Positions 25,000-34,274 of a DNA stretch of 64,000 nt are shown one piece after another. The stretch is from Rhodoferax sp. GW822-FHT02A01 (lineage in GTDB: Bacteria; Pseudomonadota; Gammaproteobacteria; Burkholderiales; Burkholderiaceae_C), in assembly GCF_038784515.1 (NCBI RefSeq), contig NZ_CP152376.1, positions 186,001 to 250,000 on the forward strand, given 5' to 3'. Both the position numbers and the translations under genes were made by a program. Below the pieces are notes generated by a model. It was not told where the DNA came from. It did not search any database and worked only from the letters and a program-made list of their open reading frames with translations. The stretch's first letter is position 1; every line of letters begins with the position of its first letter.

Positions 25000-26907
25000 T
25001 TACTGCGGTGCCCGACCGTCGCCGGCCTGACGCAGAAAGGCATCAAACATCAGCAGCGACCACAGCGGCACCGAGAAATCGCGCTGGCCGCTCTGGTGTT
25101 GCGTCACCATGGACTTGAGTGTGGCCGGGTTGAAGTAGCCGCTGTCGAGCATGCGCGGGCCCAGCACGGAATCGCGCGTGCGCTGTGCCAGCGGGCCGCG
25201 CAGCCACTTGGCCAACGGCACCGAGAAGCCCATCTTGGGCCGGTACAGCACTTCGTGGGGCAGCTTGGACTCAAAGGCCTTCTTCAGCAGGTACTTGCCT
25301 TCCTGGCCCTGAATCTTGTGGCTGTTGGGCAGCGTGGCCAGCCATTCGATGAGCTGGTGGTCCATGAGTGGTTCGCGCACCTCCAGCGAGTGCGCCATGG
25401 CAGCTCGGTCTACCTTGGTGTTGATGTCCCCCACCAGCCAGGTCTTGTAGTCCAGGTACTGGATCATGGCCAGCGGATCGTCGGTGCCGGAGCGCGCTGC
25501 GTGCTCGCGAAAGATCTGCACCGCACCGTAGCCGCCCAGCTGTGCCTTGAATCCGTCGGAATAGAGCGCCGCGCGTTCATCGCTGCGCATCACCGACATG
25601 CTGTGCTGGTAAGCCTCTGCGGCGTCCATGGCCAGTGCCTGAAAGGTGGTCTTGGCGCGGAACATGCGCGGTGCCCAGTCGGCCTTGGGGTACAACCGGC
25701 CCAGCACACCAAACAGCGGCCGACGCAAGCCCATGGGCAGCATGCCTCGCGCCTTCTCTTCGGCCATATGCAGCCGATAGCGGCGATAGCCGCCAAAGCT
25801 CTCGTCCCCGCCATCGCCAGACAGGGCCACGGTAACGTGCTTGCGGGCCATCTGGCATACGCGGTAGGTTGGTATGGCGGAGCTGTCCGCATACGGCTCG
25901 TCGTAATGCCAGGCCAGGGTATCGATCAGATCGAAGTCATCACTCTTCACCACTTCCAGCCGGTGGTCGGTGTGGTAGCGGTCAGCCACCATCTGTGCAA
26001 ACGCCGACTCGTTGAAGTTCGGGTCATCAAACCCGATGGCGCAGGTGCGAATGGGTGTGCTGGTAAGTCCCGCCATGGTGGCTACCACGGCACTGCTGTC
26101 CACGCCGCCCGACAAGAATGCGCCCAGGGGCACGTCGGCAATCATGCGTAGCCGCACGGACTCCTGCAGCCGTTGCATCAACTCGGCTTGGGCGTCACGG
26201 CTGCTGATGGCGTTGTCCAGGCTGAAGTGCACATCCCAATAGGGCTTGGACGGCGGCACGGGTTGCCCGTGGCGCAAGGTGAGCGTATGCCCTGGCGTGA
26301 GCTTGTGCGCACCGCGGTAGATGCAGCGGGGGTCCGCAACATAGCCCAGGGCGAAGTACTCCTCCACCGCCAGCGGGTCTATGGCCCGGTTGAAGCCGGG
26401 GTGCGCGGTAATGACCTTGAGCTCGGAGCCGAAGATAAAGGTGCCATCGTCCAGCAGCGCGTAGTGCATGGGCTTGACGCCCAGGCGGTCGCGTGCCATG
26501 AACAGGGTCTGCTGGTTGCGGTCCCAAATTGCGAAGGCAAACATGCCGCGCAGGCGCTGCACACAGGCCTCACCCCAGGCCTCCCAGGCGTGGATGATGA
26601 CTTCCGTATCACTGCGGGTATGGAACACATGGCCCAGCGCCTTGAGCTCGGGCACCAGTTCCTGGTAGTTGTAGATCTCACCGTTGAACAGAATGACCAC
26701 GGACTGGTCTTCATTGAACAGCGGCTGCTGACCGGTGGCCAGATCAATCACCGACAGGCGGCGGTGGCCGAACGCTACGCCGGGTTCCTGATGCAGGCCC
26801 AGCTCATCCGGCCCGCGATGGGCCTGGACGTTGTTGATGCGAGCGATCAGCTCGGTGGCAAAGTTCTGTTTGCCACGGGTGTCAAAAAGTCCGGCTATGC
26901 CACACAT
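25000..26907 (-). CDS. Asparagine-synthase-like amidotransferase, exosortase A system (amidotransferase 1)
   Basis: 635 residues. Cys2 in MCGIAGLFDT is the nucleophile of the class II glutaminase domain (residues 2 to about 200; RGPDE, NGEIYNY). The synthetase domain has the PP-loop AFLSGGVDSSAVVATM and ends typically for the XrtA-linked amidotransferase. It would transfer ammonia from glutamine to a carboxyl group, presumably a uronic acid of the polymer or its precursor. Starts 6 nt after xrtA ends. The combination with algD makes an amidated uronate a plausible building block (inference). Confidence 0.92.
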   Translation of the reverse strand: MCGIAGLFDTRGKQNFATELIARINNVQAHRGPDELGLHQEPGVAFGHRRLSVIDLATGQQPLFNEDQSVVILFNGEIYNYQELVPELKALGHVFHTRSDTEVIIHAWEAWGEACVQRLRGMFAFAIWDRNQQTLFMARDRLGVKPMHYALLDDGTFIFGSELKVITAHPGFNRAIDPLAVEEYFALGYVADPRCIYRGAHKLTPGHTLTLRHGQPVPPSKPYWDVHFSLDNAISSRDAQAELMQRLQESVRLRMIADVPLGAFLSGGVDSSAVVATMAGLTSTPIRTCAIGFDDPNFNESAFAQMVADRYHTDHRLEVVKSDDFDLIDTLAWHYDEPYADSSAIPTYRVCQMARKHVTVALSGDGGDESFGGYRRYRLHMAEEKARGMLPMGLRRPLFGVLGRLYPKADWAPRMFRAKTTFQALAMDAAEAYQHSMSVMRSDERAALYSDGFKAQLGGYGAVQIFREHAARSGTDDPLAMIQYLDYKTWLVGDINTKVDRAAMAHSLEVREPLMDHQLIEWLATLPNSHKIQGQEGKYLLKKAFESKLPHEVLYRPKMGFSVPLAKWLRGPLAQRTRDSVLGPRMLDSGYFNPATLKSMVTQHQSGQRDFSVPLWSLLMFDAFLRQAGDGRAPQ

Positions 26908-26913
26908 GATGCG

Positions 26914-28488
26914 TTACTGGTAAGTTGAGTGCCGAATGGATTGCAGCCAGGTGCCAATGGCCGAGGCGTTGGCCTGCATGAATGCTTCCAGCGCAAGTTC
27001 GCCCTGCCCGGATTCCCCTTTGGGGGCATACACGATCACTACCGCCGAGTCATCACCCTGACCCATCAAGCTATAGAGCGCCGTGTATATCTTGGCCAGC
27101 ATGTCACTGGAAGTGAGCGTGCCGTTGACCCAATAGTACTGCCACACCGTGAGTCGTTCGGCGCCGACGACGCCAGGTATGGGCGAGCCGCGCAGCTCCG
27201 CAGTGCGGACCTTGAGCGAACCGTTGGCAAGCTGCAGGGTGCGAACACCGCTGGCCACCTGAGCCCAATCGGTGACCTGGCTCTTGACCAGCACATTGTC
27301 GGAGCTGACCATCTTGCGATCCGCATTCTGGTTGCGGTAGTACGCCATGTACAACTTCACTGCACGCTCGCCACTGCCATAGCTGGTGGTCAGCTGCGAA
27401 GACGGGTTATTGAAAACAGGCTGCCACTTGGGGGCCGGTTCAGGCGTAGCGGTCCACCCGGGTGACAGCTCGGCAGGAGCCGCCAGATTGGGTTGCGGCA
27501 GGCCGGCCACAGCACGGTGTATCTGCCAGCGGCCAAGAGGCGGCAGAGCCACCACCATCAAGACAATCACACTGGCAAGCACCCAGCGCTGTGGGCGCGG
27601 TGCGCTGCCGCTGACCGCATTGGCTGGATTGGCTGCGGAGGGCTGCAAGTCCGGTTCCGGCTCGGACCAGCGTGCACCGATCCAGAACATCAGCATGATC
27701 ACCACCCCGAAGAACACCCACCCGTAGATGATGTGGTCCACACCGGTAGCCAGCTTGTTGCCCGACAGGTGGCCCAGCATGACGATCATGTAGGCACGAA
27801 TCCAGTTGGCCAGTACGGGCACCAGCAATGAAACCACCATGAACAGAACCCGGCGTCGCAAGGTCTGGTAATTGAGGTAGGCAAACAGGGTGCCCACGGC
27901 CAGCGATGCGATGATGTAACGAATGCCGCTGCAGGCTTCGATCACCGACCAGGCACCGCTTGGGATGATGAACTGCAATCCTTCGCGGTATACCGGCACG
28001 CCACTGGCGCGCAGGGCCAGCACCGTGAAATCCGCCGTCCACTGCATGAGCTGCGGCATGGCGAATTCACCAAAGGGCACGCCGAAAAACAGGAATGCCA
28101 AGGGGAATGCAATAGAGGCGGCGACACCATACCCCAGCAACGTGGGCACCAGCAGCACCAGCATGGAGACCATGGCAAACTGGCTCAGCGCATTGACCGC
28201 AGCCAGCTCGCCCAGCAACCATGCCAGCCCTGCCAACGCCAGCAACACGCCCGCCCACAGGCTGGGCACGGGTGCAATGCCCGCCAACACATGCCGCCTG
28301 CGCCAGACCAGCCACAACACGATGGGCAGCACCAGGAAGCCGTGCGCAAAGGTGTCTGAGCGTGACCAAATGCCGACTATGGATGCACCCGTGTCCAGAT
28401 ACAGCAGAACAAATGCGAGAGCCACCACGACAAATGCCGTCAGCGCCTGTCTCCACACGGCTGAGTTACTGGTCAAGGTTTTGGTCAT
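26914..28488 (-). CDS. xrtA: Exosortase A fused to EpsI domain
   Basis: 524 residues from ATG 28488, 7 nt after the upstream stop. Residues 1 to about 275 form the eight-span exosortase with the expected catalytic set: Cys186 in VIEACSGIRY, Arg231 in ANWIRAYMI, and His252 in GVDHIIYG. Residues about 280-524 are the periplasmic EpsI domain (start of domain near LASVIVLMVVALPP, one further span). XrtA recognises the C-terminal PEP-CTERM tail, cleaves it and hands the protein on to the cell surface. Likely substrates are encoded at 39218 and 44762. The exosortase-EpsI fusion is usual for this type. Confidence 0.96.
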   Translation of the reverse strand: MTKTLTSNSAVWRQALTAFVVVALAFVLLYLDTGASIVGIWSRSDTFAHGFLVLPIVLWLVWRRRHVLAGIAPVPSLWAGVLLALAGLAWLLGELAAVNALSQFAMVSMLVLLVPTLLGYGVAASIAFPLAFLFFGVPFGEFAMPQLMQWTADFTVLALRASGVPVYREGLQFIIPSGAWSVIEACSGIRYIIASLAVGTLFAYLNYQTLRRRVLFMVVSLLVPVLANWIRAYMIVMLGHLSGNKLATGVDHIIYGWVFFGVVIMLMFWIGARWSEPEPDLQPSAANPANAVSGSAPRPQRWVLASVIVLMVVALPPLGRWQIHRAVAGLPQPNLAAPAELSPGWTATPEPAPKWQPVFNNPSSQLTTSYGSGERAVKLYMAYYRNQNADRKMVSSDNVLVKSQVTDWAQVASGVRTLQLANGSLKVRTAELRGSPIPGVVGAERLTVWQYYWVNGTLTSSDMLAKIYTALYSLMGQGDDSAVVIVYAPKGESGQGELALEAFMQANASAIGTWLQSIRHSTYQ

Positions 28489-28495
28489 GGCATGC

Positions 28496-29722
28496 TCAGG
28501 ATACGGGCGTGGAAGAAAGGTAACGGTCAATGCCGCCCAGATGGGCAGTCCAGCTGTAATGCTGCACCACGCATTCGCGACCGGCGTGCCCCACCGCGAC
28601 CGCGCGTTCCGGTGCATTCAGCAGCGCCTGGATCTGGTCCACAAATTCCGATGCGGTGCCAGCAGACAGGAGTTCCTTGCCCTCGACTGCCGAGACCGCA
28701 CCCGCACACTCGCGCGATGCAATCACCGGTCGCGCCATGGCCATGGCCTCCAGAATCTTGTTCTGAATACCACGCGCCACACGCAGTGGCGCCACCACCA
28801 AGGTAGCGTGCTGCAGATAGGGTCGCACGTCAGCCACCGTACCGGTGACCACGACGGAAGGCGACGCCAAGTTCTGCACGGTGGGCGGTGGATTGCGGCC
28901 GACAATGTAAAAGCGCAGCCCCGGCCAACGCGTCAACAGCTGGGGCAAGACATCGCTGACAAACCAGGCTACCGCATCAATGTTGGGCCAATAGTCCATC
29001 GCACCGGTAAACACCAGCGACACTGCCCCGTCACCTGTTGAGCCAACGGCAAAGGGAGAGGCGCGTTGCGGGTCCGGTGCAAAGTACTCGGCATCGACTC
29101 CGTTGCAGAGTGCGTCCACCTTCTGGGCACACTCGGGCGCCAGCCGTTGAAAGAGCGCCACTTCGTTTTCTGTGACCAGGAAGCTGCGGCGTGCGCGTGC
29201 GGCAACCTCTCGCTCAAACGCCAGCAGGCGCTCGCCTTCGCGTCGATACAGCCAGGATAGCGGCCAGCTGTGGTTGGCCGCGTATTGGCTCCACTTGGCA
29301 GAGTCCACATCTACAAAGTCCACCAGCATGGGAACCGACTTCTGTGAATTCACTGGAATGTATTGCGCCATCACCGACGAGAAGATGACGATGGCGTCGA
29401 TCTGGTTCTCGGCCAACACCTGATTCACCCACACCTGCAAACCGGCATTGCGGTAATAGCGCAAGCCCAGCGCCTGGTGATGCAACAGGCCGATAAGGCT
29501 ACGCAGCTTGGCCCAGCGCGGATTCAAGCCAGCCACATGCAGTTGCGTACACAGTGCCCGCACCGTGTCCACATGCTGCCAGTCATCCGGGTCGTCCACA
29601 AAGGTGCCCAGGTACACCTGGTTGCTGGCGCTCAGATGCTTGAGCAGGTGGTAGGAGCGTACCTTGTCCCCTTTGTTCGGGGGGTAGGGCAACCGGTGCG
29701 CCAGATACAGAAGGTTGCCCAT
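28496..29722 (-). CDS. XrtA/PEP-CTERM system glycosyltransferase (TIGR03087-type)
   Basis: 408 residues. Begins LLYLAHRLPYPPNKGDKVRS and contains DFVDVDSAKWSQYA, VFTGAMDYWPNIDAV, IVGRNPPPTV and KILEAMAMARPVIAS. These are hallmarks of the GT4-like sugar transferase that is encoded beside exosortase A. It is 7 nt from both neighbours (femAB-like and xrtA). Acts in the cytoplasm on the repeat unit. Confidence 0.93.
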   Translation of the reverse strand: MGNLLYLAHRLPYPPNKGDKVRSYHLLKHLSASNQVYLGTFVDDPDDWQHVDTVRALCTQLHVAGLNPRWAKLRSLIGLLHHQALGLRYYRNAGLQVWVNQVLAENQIDAIVIFSSVMAQYIPVNSQKSVPMLVDFVDVDSAKWSQYAANHSWPLSWLYRREGERLLAFEREVAARARRSFLVTENEVALFQRLAPECAQKVDALCNGVDAEYFAPDPQRASPFAVGSTGDGAVSLVFTGAMDYWPNIDAVAWFVSDVLPQLLTRWPGLRFYIVGRNPPPTVQNLASPSVVVTGTVADVRPYLQHATLVVAPLRVARGIQNKILEAMAMARPVIASRECAGAVSAVEGKELLSAGTASEFVDQIQALLNAPERAVAVGHAGRECVVQHYSWTAHLGGIDRYLSSTPVS

Positions 29723-29729
29723 AACCCCG

Positions 29730-30791
29730 TCAGCCCAGGTTACGGACGATGAACGGCCCCAGCCAGTTGGCCATCGCGATGGGCATGCGCCGCCAGGCGC
29801 TGATCATCAGCTTGTATTTGGCGTTGTTGGGGTTGTTCTGTGGAATGGCGTCGCGCTTGTACAGGCAGAACGCATAGTGCAGCGGCTTGGGCTCGAAGCC
29901 CCAGTTCTTCTTGAACGCATAAGGGCCGGTGCCCTGCTTGCTGCGTCCGTAGTCAAACACCTTGAGCCCTCTGGCGCAGGCGCGGCGCATGAGCTCCCAG
30001 TATTTGAAGTCGTTGGCCGCCAGGTCCCTGGCCGCCTCGTCATCGCCCGCGTAGTAAGGGAGTACTTCGTCGCGAAAGTAAAAACTGAGTACCGAGCTCA
30101 AGGGTTTGCCGTCGCTGGTGGTGACCGTGAGGACCTCACAGTCCGCACCAAACTCCTTTTGCAGCGCTTGAAAATATTTCTTCGGCATGGCAGGCGTGCC
30201 ATGGCGATGCACATTGTCGGCAAACAGTTTGAAGAAGCGGTCCACAGTCGGGTCTATGTGGCTCACCAGTTCATTCTTGATGCCCTTGCGCACCATGGCG
30301 CGCTGCTTGCGGGGAATGGCGAGCATGTTCTCGTCTTCCGTGGGCAATATTTCCTTGCGAAAGGTGACGTAGAGGTCCTGTGTGGGCCACTCCGGGTGAC
30401 GGGACTCCACGTTGCGCAACTCCAGATGGTCCACGCCCAACTGCACCGCAATGCGCTGCGCCTCCTGCTCCAGCGCATCCGCGGCCTGCTCCGAGGATGC
30501 GGCTACACCGCCATACACGGTAAACGGCAAACCCGTGAGGGAGTTGCCAAACAGCCAGCTGTTCACATGCCCCAGAGGCAGCACGCCTTCTATGGCGCCG
30601 TTGCGCTCGGCATACAGGAAGTAGGTGTCGTGCCGGAATACCTTGGCGATGATGTTCTGCCAACCGGCACGATGAAAAAACGTGGCCTGCGGGCAGGCCA
30701 TGACGAAGGCTTCCCAACGCGCAACGTTCGAGGAATCATCGGCACCCAGGCGCTTGACGGTAAGTGATGCGGACTCAGTGGGCGTGGGCAT
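29730..30791 (-). CDS. FemAB-like protein, XrtA/PEP-CTERM system
   Basis: 353 residues. GNAT-like FemAB fold: WEAFVMACPQATFFHRAGW at the start, LPFTVYGGVA, KEILPTEDENMLAIPRKQRAMVRKG, and the C-terminal VFDYGRSKQGTGPYAFKKNWGFEP that is characteristic of the XrtA-associated subfamily. It likely transfers an aminoacyl or acyl group to a sugar or a lipid-linked intermediate. Start overlaps the deacetylase gene end by 17 nt. Confidence 0.93.
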   Translation of the reverse strand: MPTPTESASLTVKRLGADDSSNVARWEAFVMACPQATFFHRAGWQNIIAKVFRHDTYFLYAERNGAIEGVLPLGHVNSWLFGNSLTGLPFTVYGGVAASSEQAADALEQEAQRIAVQLGVDHLELRNVESRHPEWPTQDLYVTFRKEILPTEDENMLAIPRKQRAMVRKGIKNELVSHIDPTVDRFFKLFADNVHRHGTPAMPKKYFQALQKEFGADCEVLTVTTSDGKPLSSVLSFYFRDEVLPYYAGDDEAARDLAANDFKYWELMRRACARGLKVFDYGRSKQGTGPYAFKKNWGFEPKPLHYAFCLYKRDAIPQNNPNNAKYKLMISAWRRMPIAMANWLGPFIVRNLG

Positions 30792-31626
30792 GCGGCAATG
30801 GTTTATCCAGAAATATGTGATCCATGCGGCCCCAGCGGAAGTCGGTCAGCAACTGGTTCAGCCGCGCCTCTACCCGGTCAATATTGACGTAGTGCCGGAA
30901 GCGCGTCTTGGCACTGATGCCTTCAATGCGCGGTTGCTGCGTATCGATTTCCCACGGGTGGAAGTAGAAGATGCCGGCCTGCCCGTCGTCGGCGTTCACG
31001 CGTTGCAGCATCCAGCGCGTCAGCGCATAGGGCAGCAAGCGGAAATAGCCGCCACCGCTGGAAGGAAAGTTGCGACCGAAAGCGCGCAGGGTAGTGATGG
31101 GGACCTCGATCAAACCCGGGCGCACTTCGTGCACAAAGCGGGGGGAGTCGGGCATGCCGTAATGGTCATGCGCTATCGGGTAGATGCTGGAGCTGTAGCG
31201 ATGACCGGTTTCTGCCAGGCAATCAAAGGCCCACAGATTGCTCTTGCCAATGGAGAAGCTGGGCGCGCGGTAGCCCACGACGGCGCTTCCGGATATGTCT
31301 TCCAAAATCGCCTTGGCCGAGCGTATATCTTCCAGAAAGGCAGCTTGCGTCAGATCACTGGCGCGTTCGTGGCCATAGCCATGGCTGGCCAGTTCGTGAC
31401 CACCTTCCACGATCTGCCGGACCAGTTGGGGGTAGCGCTGCGCCACCCAACCCAGTGTAAAAAAGGTCGCCTTGGTGTTGTGCTGCTCCAGCAGCGCAAG
31501 AATGCGGTGCACATTGCGCTCCACACGACATTCGCAGTTGTCCCACGTTGCCCGGTCAATGTGCGGCGCAAACGCCGAGACCTGGAAATAGTCTTCCACA
31601 TCGATGGTCAGCGCGTTGGTGATCAT
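30775..31626 (-). CDS. XrtA system polysaccharide deacetylase
   Basis: 283 residues with the short N-terminus ALTIDVEDYFQVSAF (catalytic Asp-Glu-Asp of this subfamily), HGYGHE as metal-ligand motif, FRAPSFSI-like region (YRAPSFSIG) and the C-terminal domain FYFHPWEID typical of the exosortase-linked NodB group. It removes acetyl groups from the polymer or from lipid-linked units. ATG overlaps the ATPase stop by 4 nt. Confidence 0.94.
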   Translation of the reverse strand: MITNALTIDVEDYFQVSAFAPHIDRATWDNCECRVERNVHRILALLEQHNTKATFFTLGWVAQRYPQLVRQIVEGGHELASHGYGHERASDLTQAAFLEDIRSAKAILEDISGSAVVGYRAPSFSIGKSNLWAFDCLAETGHRYSSSIYPIAHDHYGMPDSPRFVHEVRPGLIEVPITTLRAFGRNFPSSGGGYFRLLPYALTRWMLQRVNADDGQAGIFYFHPWEIDTQQPRIEGISAKTRFRHYVNIDRVEARLNQLLTDFRWGRMDHIFLDKPLPHAHAH

Positions 31627-32726
31627 GGCTCGCCAGGCTCCTTGGGTTTGGCCAGCGCTGTTACGAGTTTCTGCAATAGCACCAGCACTTCCAGATTGAT
31701 ACGCTCCAGATGCAGCACGCTGCGCTCCAGCCTGCGCATGCGCGCGTCCAGTTGCTCTCCGCCCAGGCCACCGATCCGGCGCGAGAGCTCCTCGCCCAGT
31801 GCCGGCTTGAGTTGCAATTTGCCGATGTCGATGTCCACCGCGCTCTGCCCGCTCTCCACCGGCAGAATCGAATCACCATCGTTCCTGTCGGTTGCGCCGG
31901 CGACGAAGGGGGCTGCATATTCTTCCTGCAGCTCGCCCACCACTTCGTTGACCTCGGCTATGCCAAAGGCATCCTTGCTGGCCAGATATCCCGACAGCAG
32001 CAGACGGTCGCAGATCTGATTGATGCGCCGGGGAATGCCGCCGGACGCTTCAAAGATGCCTTTGTAGGCCTCTGCATCAAAGCTGGGGCGATCCTTGGCA
32101 CCCACGCAATGCAGGCGATGCTCGATATAGCCCTGGGTCTCTTCGAGGTCCATGGGCCCGAGGTGACAGGTAGCCGTCACGCGTTGACGCAGCTGCTGCA
32201 TGGAAGGGCTGCGCAAGATGGTGCGGAACTCGGGCTGGCCCACCAGGAAGGTCTGCAGCAGAGCCTGCTGGCCGAACTGGAAGTTGGAGAGCATGCGCAA
32301 CTCCTCCACCGCCTTGGGCGTGAGGTTCTGCGCCTCGTCCACGATCAACAGGCAGCGCTTACCTTCGGTGACCTGGTTGACGAAGAACGCCTCCAGCGAC
32401 ATGAGCAGGTCCGCCTTGGAAACGTCCTTGACGCGTACGCCAAATGCAGCACCCACCATGCGCAAGGTATCGTCGGCATCCAGCTGCGTGGTGACCAGAT
32501 TGGCGGCGAGCACGTTGCCCTCCTCCAGCGTGGCCAACAGGCCGCGCACGATGGTCGTCTTGCCCGCACCCACGTCTCCCGTGATGACGATGAAGCCCTC
32601 GTTGCGCTGCACGCCATACTTGAGATAGGCGCTTGCGCGACGGTGCTGCTTGCTGGCGAAATAAAAGGCCGGATCAGGATTGAGCTGAAATGGCTTGCCG
32701 CTTAACCCGTAATACTCTTCATACAT
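31623..32726 (-). CDS. XrtA/PEP-CTERM system-associated AAA ATPase (ExeA-like)
   Basis: 367 residues. N-terminal MYEEYYGLSGKPFQLNPDP is diagnostic; Walker A GDVGAGKTT at about 50-58, Walker B LLIVDEAQ, and sensor-like RRINQICDRLLL. The last 90 residues include a predicted coiled-coil (QLDARMRRLERSVLHLERIN). It is cytoplasmic and probably energises or regulates assembly/export. It overlaps the deacetylase start by 4 nt and follows the outer-membrane protein gene by 3 nt. Confidence 0.93.
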   Translation of the reverse strand: MYEEYYGLSGKPFQLNPDPAFYFASKQHRRASAYLKYGVQRNEGFIVITGDVGAGKTTIVRGLLATLEEGNVLAANLVTTQLDADDTLRMVGAAFGVRVKDVSKADLLMSLEAFFVNQVTEGKRCLLIVDEAQNLTPKAVEELRMLSNFQFGQQALLQTFLVGQPEFRTILRSPSMQQLRQRVTATCHLGPMDLEETQGYIEHRLHCVGAKDRPSFDAEAYKGIFEASGGIPRRINQICDRLLLSGYLASKDAFGIAEVNEVVGELQEEYAAPFVAGATDRNDGDSILPVESGQSAVDIDIGKLQLKPALGEELSRRIGGLGGEQLDARMRRLERSVLHLERINLEVLVLLQKLVTALAKPKEPGEP

Positions 32727-32729
32727 GAA

Positions 32730-34274
32730 TTAGAACTGCAGTTTGAAGGTGCCAGTGACAGCGGTTTCTGAATATGGAATCAGACTGCTGTCTGACTCCG
32801 AATGACGAAAGCCCAGTGTCACGTTGGACCGAAGGCCGACCTTGCCGGTCAGACTCAGGTTCACTGAACGCAACGTGTTGGACTGGGAGCTCACCGATCC
32901 GGTGGTGGCCACCTGCGAAAGCAGAAGTGCCAGGGAGTAATCCGGTGTAAGCCGATGGGCAAGATTTACGCTCAGACCAGTCTGACGTACCAGCGTTGCG
33001 GTGGAAAAATCATCAACGGCCGTCGTGAGCGCATCAAAACGGTTGCTCTCTGACTGTGTTGCGACAAATGTAATGGTGTCGCGCACACCCAGCAGTGCAA
33101 AAGAGGCCTCCTGACGATGCTGCATGGTGAGCGACGAAGCGGTAAAGCCCATGCCAACCGTTGCCCCCAGAGGAATACCGTAGGACTGCAAGAAGGCAGT
33201 AACAAACTGCGCACGAGCCACAGGATCCGGCACGACGGTGGCAAACTGCGCGTAATACAGGTCATACGCCGTGCCCACGGAGACGGTACCGTTCTGATTG
33301 GGAGTCTGGGTAATGTCCTTGGTATCGGAAAAATGCCAGATGGTGCGGCTGGTGCGGCGGTCAAAACTCACCTGGTAGGTATCGCCATAGGCGTGATGAC
33401 GCGCACTGGCGGACAACTTGGTCACCTCGGACGGTGTCCAGGAGAAACCGAATCCTGTCAGTGAATTGGTTTGTCTGTCCAGGCTGGTGAAGTTGTTGGA
33501 TTCAGAACCTGCCTCGACCGAGACATTGACCTGCGGCGTGATGGCATAGTTGAGGCCCAGGACGGCAGTGTCGTTGTCGGTCGACCTGCCCGCGCTGTAG
33601 CTGACATCTTGGTGCGTGACATCGGCAGACCAGCCCAGGTACCTCTGACCATTCCCACCCTTCAATCCAAATGACGCATCATTGGTGGCGACATCGCCCG
33701 AGGAACCGCCGCTGGTGACGGTGCGGCTGTAGCGGCCCAGATAATTGACCGCGCCCGCGAAGCTGCCCTGCACATAAGGTGATACACGGTAGGTGGAAAC
33801 TTCGGTGCTGTTGGAGTTGACCGAGCTGGTGCTGGTCGACTGCGTGCCAAATGCCGAGATTGCCTGCTGGCTGATGGAGCCGCTGGCATCGATGAAGAAC
33901 GTGTTGTCCACGGCCTCCAGCGTCATGTTGGACGCCAGAGCGTTGGTGGTGCGACTGGGGGAACTGGACTGCGCGTAGGTCGCTCCAGTCAGTGTGTAAT
34001 CAAGAAAGCCCTTGAGTCGGGCCTTGTTCACATCGACACGTAGTCCGGGACTGATTTCGGTGACCTGATCCGCCTTCTTGGCGCTGCTCAGGCTTACATT
34101 ATCGGTCCAGGTTTCTGTCACCGAAACACGGGGCACCATGCTCACAGCGGGTTTGGGGCCGGGTGTTGCCGCGTCGTCCGTTACCTGTGCCGAAGCGAGA
34201 GGCGACAGGCAGGCGAGCCCCCATGGCAGCAATACGCGCAGCACATGTGCTTTAGGTGCCGGTTTGCTGACCAT
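32730..34274 (-). CDS. PEP-CTERM system outer-membrane beta-barrel protein (TIGR03016-type)
   Basis: About 514 residues from ATG 34274; signal peptide to LASA|Q (about residue 29). The rest is made of alternating amphipathic strands and ends in a strand terminating in Phe (GTFKLQF), which marks an outer-membrane barrel. Four further in-frame ATG codons lie in the repeat upstream, so the start is uncertain by up to 12 codons. The gene overlaps the tyrosine-kinase gene by 23 nt. Likely polysaccharide passage or anchoring at the outer membrane. Confidence 0.88.
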   Translation of the reverse strand: MVSKPAPKAHVLRVLLPWGLACLSPLASAQVTDDAATPGPKPAVSMVPRVSVTETWTDNVSLSSAKKADQVTEISPGLRVDVNKARLKGFLDYTLTGATYAQSSSPSRTTNALASNMTLEAVDNTFFIDASGSISQQAISAFGTQSTSTSSVNSNSTEVSTYRVSPYVQGSFAGAVNYLGRYSRTVTSGGSSGDVATNDASFGLKGGNGQRYLGWSADVTHQDVSYSAGRSTDNDTAVLGLNYAITPQVNVSVEAGSESNNFTSLDRQTNSLTGFGFSWTPSEVTKLSASARHHAYGDTYQVSFDRRTSRTIWHFSDTKDITQTPNQNGTVSVGTAYDLYYAQFATVVPDPVARAQFVTAFLQSYGIPLGATVGMGFTASSLTMQHRQEASFALLGVRDTITFVATQSESNRFDALTTAVDDFSTATLVRQTGLSVNLAHRLTPDYSLALLLSQVATTGSVSSQSNTLRSVNLSLTGKVGLRSNVTLGFRHSESDSSLIPYSETAVTGTFKLQF

